Positions 56,619 through 64,000 of a DNA stretch of 64,000 nt are shown in pieces (position 1 is the first letter of the stretch; the number at the start of each line of letters is the position of its first letter). The notes beneath the pieces are model-generated. The model did not search any database, had not been told where the DNA came from, and saw nothing but the letters and a program-made list of their open reading frames with translations. This stretch comes from Massilia arenae (GTDB taxonomy: Bacteria; Pseudomonadota; Gammaproteobacteria; Burkholderiales; Burkholderiaceae_D), in assembly GCF_008014745.1 (NCBI RefSeq), contig NZ_VPFD01000009.1, positions 1 to 64,000 on the forward strand, written 5' to 3'. A program made the translations under genes and the position numbers.

Positions 56619-58112
56619 ATGGACTTTAGCATAAAAGCATTCGACACAAAAAACACCCTGGCCGCTGCGAAATCCGGCTGCATCGCGGTTGCGGTGTACG
56701 AAAACAAGAAACTGTCGGCTGCGGCAAAAGCACTCGATGTGAACGGCGACATCAGCGCGGCGCTCAAGTCGGGCGACATCAGCGGCAAGCCGGGTTCGAC
56801 CCTGCTGCTGCGCGGCGTGGCCGGTGTGGCCGCCGCGCGCGTGCTGCTGGTCGGCCTGGGTAGCGACGACGTCGCCAGCGAAAAAAGCTTCACCACTGGC
56901 GTCACTGCCGCACTGAAAGTGTTCTCCACCCTCGGCGCGGCGGATGCCATTATCGCATTCCCGCTCGACAGCGTGAAAGAGCGCGACGCAAACTGGGCGC
57001 TGCGCGCCCTGGTGATCGGCGCCAGCGAAGCGGAATTCCGTACCGACGGCCAGAAGAGCAAGAAGGATCCGGCCCTGACCGGTGTGCGCAAGATCGTCGT
57101 TGCGGCGCCAGCCGCCGGCCTGGACAAGGCCACGCTGACCCAGGCTGCGGCCATTGCCAACGGCATGAACCTGACGAAGGAACTGGGCAACCTGTCGCCG
57201 AACGTCTGCACCCCGACCTTCCTGGCCACTACCGCGCGCAAGCTGGCCGACGACTATGGCTTCGAGATCGAGGTCCTGGAACGCAAGCAGCTCGAAGCGC
57301 TCAAGATGGGCAGCTTCCTGTCGGTGACGCGCGGCAGCGATGAAGCGCCGAAGTTCATCGTCCTCAAGCACAACGGCGGCAAGTCGAAAGACGCGCCGGT
57401 GGTCCTGGTCGGCAAGGGCATCACCTTCGACACCGGCGGCATCTCGCTCAAGCCTGGTCCAGGCATGGACGAGATGAAATACGATATGTGCGGCGCCGGC
57501 TCGGTGCTGGGCACCTTCCGCGCCATCGGCGAGATGGGCCTGAAACTGAATGTGGTCGGCATCGTCGCCGCCTGCGAGAACATGCCGTCGGGCCGCGCCA
57601 CCAAGCCGGGCGACATCGTCACCGCGATGAACGGCACCACCATCGAAGTGCTGAACACCGACGCCGAAGGCCGCCTGATCCTGTGCGACGCCCTCACCTA
57701 CGCCGAGCGCTTCAAACCGGCCGCCGTGGTCGACATCGCGACCCTGACCGGCGCCTGCATCGTGGCCCTGGGCCACCACACCAGCGGCCTGTTCACGCGC
57801 GACGACGCGGCCCACGACGGCCTGGCCCAGGAGCTGCTGGACGCCGGCAAGCAGGCCGGCGACGTGGCATGGCGCTTCCCGCTGGGCGACATCTACAACG
57901 ACCAGCTCAAGTCGAACTTCGCCGACCTGGCCAATATCGGCACCCCGGGCGCGGCCTCGATCACCGCGGCCTGCTTCCTGGAGAACTTCACCCGCAAGTA
58001 CACCTGGGCCCACCTGGACATCGCCGGCACCGCCTGGAAATCGGGCGCGAACAAGGGCGCGACCGGCCGTCCGGTGCCGCTGCTGACCACGTTCCTGATG
58101 AATCGGGTTTAA
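56619..58112 (+). CDS. pepA: Leucyl aminopeptidase (M17)
   Basis: Two-metal cytosolic aminopeptidase. The 497-residue protein has the C-terminal catalytic domain with [15 protein letters not shown] and [10 protein letters not shown], which hold the metal ligands and catalytic Arg/Lys. E. coli PepA also binds DNA in site-specific recombination and in carAB control. Length is normal. Confidence 0.96.
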   Translation: MDFSIKAFDTKNTLAAAKSGCIAVAVYENKKLSAAAKALDVNGDISAALKSGDISGKPGSTLLLRGVAGVAAARVLLVGLGSDDVASEKSFTTGVTAALKVFSTLGAADAIIAFPLDSVKERDANWALRALVIGASEAEFRTDGQKSKKDPALTGVRKIVVAAPAAGLDKATLTQAAAIANGMNLTKELGNLSPNVCTPTFLATTARKLADDYGFEIEVLERKQLEALKMGSFLSVTRGSDEAPKFIVLKHNGGKSKDAPVVLVGKGITFDTGGISLKPGPGMDEMKYDMCGAGSVLGTFRAIGEMGLKLNVVGIVAACENMPSGRATKPGDIVTAMNGTTIEVLNTDAEGRLILCDALTYAERFKPAAVVDIATLTGACIVALGHHTSGLFTRDDAAHDGLAQELLDAGKQAGDVAWRFPLGDIYNDQLKSNFADLANIGTPGAASITAACFLENFTRKYTWAHLDIAGTAWKSGANKGATGRPVPLLTTFLMNRV

Positions 58113-58156
58113 GCTGATCGAACGCTGACGTGTGGTTTTTTCGTCAGCGCATACAC

Positions 58157-58283
58157 GTCGTTTCTGCCACTGGCAGAAACGACTCCCCGCGCAGGCGGGG
58201 CCCCAAGCTCCCATGCAAACCACTTAAGTTAATTTTAGTGGCCGCGTATGCAAACTTGGGTCCCCGCCTTCGCGGGGACGACG
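58157..58283. repeat. Composite hairpin repeat with paired GTCCCCGC-type arms
   Basis: It opens with a perfect 12-bp stem (GTCGTTTCTGCC-ACT-GGCAGAAACGAC, 58157-58183), runs into CCCCGCGCAGGCGGGG (58185-58200) and ends, after some 55 bases, with the inverse GTCCCCGCCTTCGCGGGGAC at 58260-58279. A smaller stem (CGCTGACG / CGTCAGCG) precedes it at 58123-58149. The first stems probably terminate pepA. Confidence 0.8.
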
Positions 58284-58321
58284 TTTTGGGGCTAACGGAA
58301 ATCGAGACTGGGCCGGCTAAC

Positions 58322-58780
58322 TCAGAACACCCGCGTATCGAGCGGATTCGCGCCCGCCGCCTCGGCTGGCGGTGCGGACGGCTGCATCACGACGGTCAGG
58401 ATGGCCGGATAGCCATAACCCGCCCCCGAATGACGGTCGACGAAGTAGCCAAGCCCCGCGCTGATGACCAGGTTGCCCATCAGGTTGCTGGTATCGAGCC
58501 TGGCCTGGACGACTTCGGCGGCAGTGGCGGCCGAGCCCTTCTTACAGCTAATCGAGATCGGCTGGCTGCTGCGGGTGATGGTCACGCGCCCCGGGGCGAT
58601 CATATACCAGCGGCCAACGTCATTGCTGAGGATGCAACCGACCCCGCCGATCTCAAGGTAATCGAGCACGGCGCGCACCTCGAGCTGCTGCACGGGCGAT
58701 TCGGACATGGTCGCGCATCCACCCAGCAAGGCAAGGGCGGGCAACACGGCGGCGGCAAACGGACGGAGGAGAAACGACAT
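58322..58780 (-). CDS. Small lipoprotein of unknown function
   Basis: A lipoprotein signal (MSFLLRPFAAAVLPALALLGGC, Cys as acylation site) is followed by about 130 residues including GCILSNDVGRWYMIAPGRVTI and ISCKKGSA, a beta-rich pattern with conserved Cys. The C-terminal part has a Gly-rich hydrophobic stretch. I do not recognise a named family. Start may be ATG 58780, ATG 58789 or TTG 58792. A perfect 18-bp hairpin (AAGAGGCAGATGCCTCTT) lies just upstream at 58791-58808. Confidence 0.75.
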   Translation of the reverse strand: MSFLLRPFAAAVLPALALLGGCATMSESPVQQLEVRAVLDYLEIGGVGCILSNDVGRWYMIAPGRVTITRSSQPISISCKKGSAATAAEVVQARLDTSNLMGNLVISAGLGYFVDRHSGAGYGYPAILTVVMQPSAPPAEAAGANPLDTRVF

Positions 58781-58850
58781 AGCGACCATCAAGAGGCAGA
58801 TGCCTCTTTAACGGCAGCATTGCGCCGTTCTTGAAGCCCTGCCCTGCAGG

Positions 58851-59057
58851 TCAAGCGGGCGTCGCGTCGAGCAGGGTGAATCGCGGCAGGATCCTGCCGT
58901 CGACCGTCACCGTCTCGAAGAAGGCGTCACGGGGCCTTACCCACACGACACCATCCTGGCCGCGATAGACGATCACGGGTGTGTGATCGGCTTCCAGCAC
59001 TGCTTCGCACACCAGCTCGTAGATGCCGCCCTTGTAATGGCGGTAACGCGTCGGCAT
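58851..59057 (-). CDS. DUF1653 protein
   Basis: The 68-residue protein reads RYRHYKGGIYELVCEAVLE, then VIVYRGQDGVVWVRPRDAFFE, the complete DUF1653 domain (a small SH3-like beta barrel of unknown role). It starts 10 bp after the gene upstream on the same strand and may be co-transcribed with it. Confidence 0.9.
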   Translation of the reverse strand: MPTRYRHYKGGIYELVCEAVLEADHTPVIVYRGQDGVVWVRPRDAFFETVTVDGRILPRFTLLDATPA

Positions 59058-59067
59058 GCGGACGAGC

Positions 59068-59412
59068 TCAGACCTTTTCGGCCTCGGCCTTCTGCTTTTT
59101 CTTCAGGCCCTGGATGACCTTGAGCACGCCTTCCATGCCGGCGGTCTCGTCCAGTTCGCTGAAGGCGTCCAGCACTTCGTTCAGCACGCGGTTGCGCACG
59201 GCAGCCTCGTCCTGGGCGATCGCCGGCGCTGCGCCATCCTTGGCGAACTTCGACGGCGCGTCGGCGGCGGCCTTGGCGCCATGCGCCAGCGCTGCCTGCC
59301 AGATCACCCAACGGCGCTGGGTTTCAAAAACGAGGTATTCCTCGGGCTTGTCTTCGCGGCGGCGAACAATGTGGCCCTCACGCTGAGCCCACGCTTCAAA
59401 TGCACTGCGCAT
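59068..59412 (-). CDS. Conserved hypothetical protein
   Basis: The 114-residue, mostly helical protein starts MRSAFEAWAQREGHIVRRRE and contains EEYLVFETQRRWVIWQAALAHG, a pattern often seen in phage-derived small proteins, then an Ala-rich and a Lys-rich C-terminus. ATG 59412 is set by AAAGGA six bases upstream. Function unknown. Forms a likely operon with the DUF1653 gene. Confidence 0.75.
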   Translation of the reverse strand: MRSAFEAWAQREGHIVRRREDKPEEYLVFETQRRWVIWQAALAHGAKAAADAPSKFAKDGAAPAIAQDEAAVRNRVLNEVLDAFSELDETAGMEGVLKVIQGLKKKQKAEAEKV

Positions 59413-59896
59413 TTCTGTCCTTTTCAAATCTGCGTTCGGATTATTAACTCGTGAACCGAATATTTCACAATAGTACCACTATCACGCTTTGATAGTTTGT
59501 GACGACTGTGTAACGGATTCTCCCCGTCCTGCATCTTGGCACCAATAGTACATCGGAAGTTGCACAGGCGCAATTTTATTATTGCCGTATAGCAACGATT
59601 CGCCGATCTCATTGTGTGGCGCCGCGACTACTTCTCGTGTCCGAGGCATGTCCAGGAAAGGGATTTTAACAGTCTATTAATCCATTCCCCTACATGAAGT
59701 TACATTGGTAACAATTTTTCTGACACACCTTCGTAAATACGGAAGACGTCGTCATTTCGGATGCATATCTACGTTGTTATTAAGGCACATCTACTATTTC
59801 CTCATTGAAATGTTATTTACGTTCAATTATTGTATTGATGGCGCAATAAGCATTGTTTCGCGGCGCTATTAACGAAAACGATAATAAAGGGTTGAA
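59413..59896. other. AT-rich intergenic region
   Basis: About 480 bases without a convincing gene between divergent units. It is much AT-richer than its surroundings, with runs such as TTATTATTG. It likely holds promoters for the hypothetical gene (minus) and the lipoprotein gene (plus); no operator is recognised. Confidence 0.5.
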
Positions 59897-60292
59897 ATGA
59901 AAAAGAACTTCCTGATCTGCGGCGCCATCTTCGCCGCTTTGACGCTGTCCGGCTGCCAGAGCGTGGGCAACGAGTCGCTTCGCAAGGAAACAGAATCGTC
60001 CGTAGCACAAAAAATTGTCCAAGGCAAAACCACCAAGTCGGAAGTTCGGGCCATGTTCGGCTCCCCTACCAAGACCACCTTCACCGATGGCGGCCTGGAA
60101 GTCTGGAACTACGACTTCTCGAACGTGTCTGCCGACGCCATCAGCTACGTGCCAATTGTGAACCTGTTCGGCGCCAGCGCCAGCGGCAAGAAAAAGGAAC
60201 TCGTTGTGATGTATGACGACAAGAACATCGTGCGCCGCTATGCCATGAGCGAAGCGGACGTTACCCAGAAAACGGGCCTTTTCAATAACTAA
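59897..60292 (+). CDS. SmpA/OmlA (BamE-like) domain lipoprotein
   Basis: Signal with lipobox (CGAIFAALTLSGC) followed by a small domain with IVQGKTTKSEVRAMFGSPTKT and GLEVWNYDFSN, the BamE/SmpA-OmlA fold pattern. The 131-residue length fits. It is probably an outer-membrane lipoprotein but is not necessarily the BAM subunit, since a Gly/Ala-rich insert (SYVPIVNLFGASASG) is atypical. A terminator follows. Confidence 0.85.
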   Translation: MKKNFLICGAIFAALTLSGCQSVGNESLRKETESSVAQKIVQGKTTKSEVRAMFGSPTKTTFTDGGLEVWNYDFSNVSADAISYVPIVNLFGASASGKKKELVVMYDDKNIVRRYAMSEADVTQKTGLFNN

Positions 60293-60316
60293 GCCATTCC
60301 CCGTCGAATGGCCGAT

Positions 60317-60343
60317 ATGCCGCCGTCCTGGCGGCATTTTTGT
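60317..60343 (+). terminator. Intrinsic terminator of the lipoprotein gene
   Basis: ATGCCGCC-GTCCT-GGCGGCAT followed by TTTTTGTTT; eight-base-pair stem, 24 bp after the stop. Confidence 0.9.
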
Positions 60344-60477
60344 TTCTGTCGATGGATACTGGTCTGGTGCTGTACGCGGTTCAATGCAAGCACCTATACT
60401 GTCGGGTTTCGCTCGCCCGGCAGAGCATCTCCCCCAAGAGCCAGCCAGCGCAATCTTTTCAAACAAGTAGAAAACAC

Positions 60478-61245
60478 ATGAAGATCGTCACCTGGAACGT
60501 AAACTCCCTGAAAGTCCGACTCTCGCATCTCCTGCAATGGCTGGAAGCCAATCCGGTCGATGTGGTCTGCATTCAAGAGACCAAGCTCACGGATGACAAA
60601 TTCCCCCTGGCCGAGCTGAACGCCGCCGGCTACCAGGTCGCGTTCTCGGGCCAGAAAACCTATAACGGCGTGGCCATCCTGTCGAAGCTTCCGATCCAGG
60701 ACGTGGTCAGGAACAACCCGCATTATGAAGACCCCCAGCAGCGCCTGCTGGCGGCCACGATCGGGGGCGTGCGCTTCATCTGCGCCTATGTGCCGAACGG
60801 GCAGGAAGTCGGTTCCGACAAATATACGTACAAGCTGGCCTGGCTGGACGCACTGCGCACCTGGGTGGCGGCGGAAATGGCAGCGCACGCGCAGTTCGCG
60901 ATCCTGGGCGACTACAATATCGCGCCCGAAGCGCGCGACGTGCACGACCCGGCCGAATGGGAAGGCCGCATCCACTTCTCGTTGCCAGAGCGCGCCGCGC
61001 TGCAGGAGCTGATGGCGCTTGGCCTGTCGGACGCCTTCCGCCTGTTCGAACAGCCCGAGAAGCAATACAGCTGGTGGGACTACCGCCAGATGGCCTTCCG
61101 CCGCAACCGCGGCCTGCGCATCGACCACATCCTGCTATCGAAGACACTGGCCGATCGCTGCACCGCCTGCCATATCGACCGCGAGACGCGCAAGTGGGAG
61201 CAGCCGTCGGATCATGCGCCGGTGGTGGCGACCTTGGCGGATTGA
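60478..61245 (+). CDS. xthA: Exodeoxyribonuclease III
   Basis: AP endonuclease and 3'-5' exonuclease of base excision repair. The 255-residue protein has KIVTWNVNSLKVR, the catalytic Glu in CIQETKLTD, LGDYNIAPEARDVHD and the terminal SDHAPV. ATG 60478 begins the domain; longer upstream frames cross the terminator and are rejected. Confidence 0.96.
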   Translation: MKIVTWNVNSLKVRLSHLLQWLEANPVDVVCIQETKLTDDKFPLAELNAAGYQVAFSGQKTYNGVAILSKLPIQDVVRNNPHYEDPQQRLLAATIGGVRFICAYVPNGQEVGSDKYTYKLAWLDALRTWVAAEMAAHAQFAILGDYNIAPEARDVHDPAEWEGRIHFSLPERAALQELMALGLSDAFRLFEQPEKQYSWWDYRQMAFRRNRGLRIDHILLSKTLADRCTACHIDRETRKWEQPSDHAPVVATLAD

Positions 61246-61280
61246 CAGCGGGCGGCCCGATCGTTTGACGGTGGTTGAAC

Positions 61281-61344
61281 GCGTGGAAGGCGAGCCTTCC
61301 ACCCTACCGCACACACGTAGGGTGGACGGCTTGTCCGTCCACGC
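61281..61344. repeat. Nested palindrome between convergent genes
   Basis: Outer arms GCGTGGA / TCCACGC (61281-61287, 61338-61344), inner arms CCACCCTAC / GTAGGGTGG (61299-61307, 61317-61325), and side hairpins GGAAGGC-GA-GCCTTCC and GGACGG...CCGTCC. The unit can form a branched structure on either strand. Likely a two-way terminator for xthA and the GGDEF-EAL gene; the GTAGGGTGGACGG core has the look of a dispersed repeat. Confidence 0.7.
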
Positions 61345-61362
61345 GTCCAGCGTACGCTGGAA

Positions 61363-63978
61363 TCACCCCGCCAGCAAGCTAGCCACCTGCTCCGCCGGCA
61401 ACGGCCGCGCGAACAGATAGCCCTGCGCATACTGGCAGCCGAAGGAGCGCAGCAAGGCATACTGCCCTTCGGTCTCCACCCCTTCGGCCACCACCGACAA
61501 CTGAAGGCTGTTGGCCAGCGCCATCACCGCCGCCACGATGGCGCGGTCCTCGGTACTGGCCTCCAGCTCGCGCACGAAGGCGCGATCGATCTTGATCTTG
61601 CGGACCGGGAAGCGCTTCAGGTAGGCCAGGCTCGAATACCCGGTGCCGAAATCGTCGATCGACAGGCACATCCCAATCGCGTTTATCTGACGCAGGATCT
61701 CGAGCGTCTGGCCGCCGTGCTGCATCAGCGCGGTCTCGGTGATCTCGAACTCCACCAGGCCCGGTGCGATCCCCGTCTCGTCGACGATGGCGCGGATCGA
61801 GTCGACCAGGCCCTGGTGCGTAAACTGGCGCGCCGACAGGTTGATCGCCAGCGGCACGACCTCCAGCCCCTCGCGCTGCCACTGCATGGCCTGGACGCAG
61901 GCGCTGCGGATCACCCACTCGCCCACTTCCATGATCATGCCGCTCTCCTCCAGGATCGGGATGAATTCGTCCGGTCCCACCAGCGCGCCGTCGCGGCGCC
62001 AGCGCAGCAGCACTTCCAGCGCACGCGGGCGGCGCGTTTCGGTGCACATGATCGGTTGAAAATACAGCGCGAACTCTTCCCGCGCCAGGGCGCCGCGCAG
62101 GCTCGATTCGAGCTCGAAATGGCGCGCCGCCGCCAGGTTCATGCGCTCGGTGAAGAACTGGTAATTGTTGCGGCCGGCCGCCTTGGCCTGGTACATCGCG
62201 GCGTCGGCGTGGCGCATCAGGGTCTCGACGTCGACCCCGTCGTCCGGATACAGGCAGATCCCGATCGAGGGCGAGATGTGCAGGCTGTGGCCGTCGATCT
62301 GGCAAGCCAGCGACAACGCGTCGATGATGCGGTCGGCCACCGCCGCGGCATCGCCCTTGCCGGCGATCCCCGGCATCAGCACCACGAACTCGTCGCCGCC
62401 AAGGCGCGCCACCAGGTCGCTGGGCCGCACCGCCGTCACCAGGCGCAGGGCGACGTTGCGCAGCAACTGGTCGCCGACCATGTGGCCGAGGGTATCGTTG
62501 ATGTTCTTGAAGCGGTCGAGGTCGATGAACATCAGGGCCAACTGTTGCCCCTGCTGCGGCGCGTCGCCCGAGGCCACGACGCGCATCGCCGCATCGAGCC
62601 GCTCGGACAGCATGGCGCGGTTGGGCAGGCCGGTCAGGCTGTCGTGGTAGGCCATGTGGTGCACGCGCGCCTCGGCCTGGCGCCGCTCGTTGATCTCTTC
62701 CTGCAGCAGGGCGTTGGCGCCGGCCAGTTCGGCGGTGCGCTCGGCCACCCGCACTTCGAGTTCGTCGCGGGCGCGCAGGATGGCGTCGGCCGCCTCGCGC
62801 TGGGCGGTGACGTCGTCCACCAGCCACACGCTCCTGCCGCTCGCCTGCGCCAGGTCGAACAGGCGGCCCGACAGGCGCGCCCAGAAGCGGCTGCCGTCGC
62901 GCCGCACCATCTCGTGCTCGGCCATGTGGGCCTGTCCTGATGCGAACTGGCGTCCGGAGAGCTCGCGCGCCTCCTTCCAGCTGGCGTGGCCGGGATACAG
63001 CGAACGCACCGCGATGCCGTCCATGCCGCCCGGCGGCGCGCCGAACAGCTCTTCCATCTTGCGGTTGCAGTGCAGGGTGCGGCCGCCCTCGACCACGGCG
63101 ATGCCCAGCACCGCGTTGTCGAGGATGGCGCGGTTTTCCATCAGCGCCTCGCGCAGCGACTGCTCGTCGCTGCGCTCGCGGGTACGGTCTTCGAGCATCC
63201 AGATCGTGCCCTTGTCGGGGTCTTTCGCATTGACCTGGTAGCCGATCATCTGGACCCAGGCCGGCGTGCCGTCCTTGCGCACCAGGGTGCGCGACGTCGT
63301 GAACGGCCGGCCATCGGCCAGCTGCGGATAGGCCTCGGCGCCGAGCTGGCGATAGGCGGTTTCGTCCGGATAGATCACGCGCGTGGACACCCCGAGCGGC
63401 TCGTCCTCGGCATAGCCGAACATCTGGCAGAAGGCGGGGTTGGCGCGGCGGATCACGCGGTTGCGGGTGAACATGATGCCGATCGAGGCATTGGTCATGA
63501 TCGCCTGCACCTCGCTCATCGCCTGGCGCGCCTCGGTCACGTCCTCGACGATCCATATTGTGCCGGCGTCGCGGTTGCCCGGTTCGACCGCGCAGCCGCG
63601 CAGGCGGGCCCAGAAACTGCTGCCGTCGCGGCGCCGGAACTGCTGCTCGCTCTTCTCGAACAGGCCGCCCCCGGCCAGCACCGCGAACGCTTCCCGGATC
63701 AAGGCCTCGTAATCCTCGGGCGAGGCGCAGACCTCGGCCGGCGCGATACTGCCGACCTCGTCCTGCGCGAAGCCGAACATCTCCCCCGCGCGCGGATTGA
63801 ACGAGCGGATCCGGTCGGGCTGGGTGACGGCGATGCCGACCGGCGCGTTCTCGAACACGGCGCGCTGCTCGCGCACCATGCGCCGCAAGGCGGACAGGTC
63901 CGCCAGCTGCGCCAGGTCCGCGTCGTATCCACCGGCGTCCGCAACGTCAGCTAATTGCAGGTTCGAAAATCCATCCAT
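61363..63978 (-). CDS. PAS-PAS-PAS-GGDEF-EAL c-di-GMP protein
   Basis: The 871-residue cytoplasmic protein has three PAS domains (about 33-150, 155-270, 278-395) linked by a coiled coil to GGDEF (intact GGDEF at 527-531) and EAL (E655-V-L657 in place of EAL; D775-D776-FGTGYSS intact). EVL is tolerated in many active phosphodiesterases, so both activities are possible. Ligands of the PAS domains are unknown. ATG 63978 lies 22 bp from the window end. Confidence 0.93.
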   Translation of the reverse strand: MDGFSNLQLADVADAGGYDADLAQLADLSALRRMVREQRAVFENAPVGIAVTQPDRIRSFNPRAGEMFGFAQDEVGSIAPAEVCASPEDYEALIREAFAVLAGGGLFEKSEQQFRRRDGSSFWARLRGCAVEPGNRDAGTIWIVEDVTEARQAMSEVQAIMTNASIGIMFTRNRVIRRANPAFCQMFGYAEDEPLGVSTRVIYPDETAYRQLGAEAYPQLADGRPFTTSRTLVRKDGTPAWVQMIGYQVNAKDPDKGTIWMLEDRTRERSDEQSLREALMENRAILDNAVLGIAVVEGGRTLHCNRKMEELFGAPPGGMDGIAVRSLYPGHASWKEARELSGRQFASGQAHMAEHEMVRRDGSRFWARLSGRLFDLAQASGRSVWLVDDVTAQREAADAILRARDELEVRVAERTAELAGANALLQEEINERRQAEARVHHMAYHDSLTGLPNRAMLSERLDAAMRVVASGDAPQQGQQLALMFIDLDRFKNINDTLGHMVGDQLLRNVALRLVTAVRPSDLVARLGGDEFVVLMPGIAGKGDAAAVADRIIDALSLACQIDGHSLHISPSIGICLYPDDGVDVETLMRHADAAMYQAKAAGRNNYQFFTERMNLAAARHFELESSLRGALAREEFALYFQPIMCTETRRPRALEVLLRWRRDGALVGPDEFIPILEESGMIMEVGEWVIRSACVQAMQWQREGLEVVPLAINLSARQFTHQGLVDSIRAIVDETGIAPGLVEFEITETALMQHGGQTLEILRQINAIGMCLSIDDFGTGYSSLAYLKRFPVRKIKIDRAFVRELEASTEDRAIVAAVMALANSLQLSVVAEGVETEGQYALLRSFGCQYAQGYLFARPLPAEQVASLLAG

Positions 63979-64000
63979 CGGTTGTTGCAGTCGCGGCTAA

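Noticed and set aside
20105-58283. CRISPR array reading of the repeats
   Set aside because: The repeats are palindromic, widely scattered, in inverted pairs, with no regular spacers or cas genes.

Overview
The window reads as chromosome of a high-GC betaproteobacterium, most likely Oxalobacteraceae close to Massilia/Telluria (inferred from gene content and order, not from a database search). Supporting signs are the cysB / cysI-DUF934-cysHDN-cobA sulfur cluster, the lptFG / pepA divergon, the orn, M48 protease, phhB, rsgA and argF-argG neighbourhood, many PAS/GGDEF/EAL and PAS-kinase proteins, and small dispersed hairpin repeats that read as VVPAQAGT when translated. Almost all of it is dense, ordinary housekeeping or regulatory sequence. 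I recognised no rRNA, tRNA, CRISPR array or complete insertion sequence.

Layout. 1-7.1 kb: the 3' tail of an unknown gene, a very long coiled-coil protein, SrkA-type kinase, an exported esterase, a YecA/SEC-C protein and an HPP-CBS membrane protein. 7.2-10.7 kb: a clearly AT-richer island with a DUF5343 protein overlapping a HEPN-type protein, a stand-alone nucleotidyltransferase (MNT), an HNH endonuclease and an orphan operator/leader; it looks acquired and defence- or toxin-like. 10.8-20 kb: GH43 glycosidase, hybrid histidine kinase, orn, M48 protease-phhB-rsgA operon, argF, argG.

20.3-24.35 kb: a three-gene, inducible beta-lactam resistance operon, blaI-blaR1-bla. The enzyme gene encodes one exported polypeptide with an intact subclass B3 metallo-beta-lactamase half and an intact class D (OXA) half. 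The operon is driven from a 62-bp gap holding a perfect -35 and a BlaI-like palindrome between -35 and -10. The BlaR1 sensor has Asn in place of the motif-I Lys. This is the most striking system in the window.

24.35-43.2 kb: SDR, murB, a MITE-like inverted-repeat element, yajQ, nitronate monooxygenase, periplasmic catalase, FdhF/YdeP-type molybdoenzyme with fdhD, a PAS-GGDEF-EAL protein with a degenerate EAL, DHH phosphoesterase, LytS/LytT pair plus an orphan PAS kinase, porin, and a ParS/RES toxin-antitoxin pair. 43.2-64 kb: N-acyl amino acid synthase-like protein, yaiI, methyltransferase, the CysB regulon (assimilatory APS pathway plus siroheme genes cobA and cbiX), a hydrolase-marR pair, lptGF, pepA, small lipoproteins, xthA and a second PAS-GGDEF-EAL protein.

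Five loci carry paired or single copies of a hairpin repeat that varies between loci but matches within a locus. In one place the repeat supplies the C-terminus of a histidine kinase.
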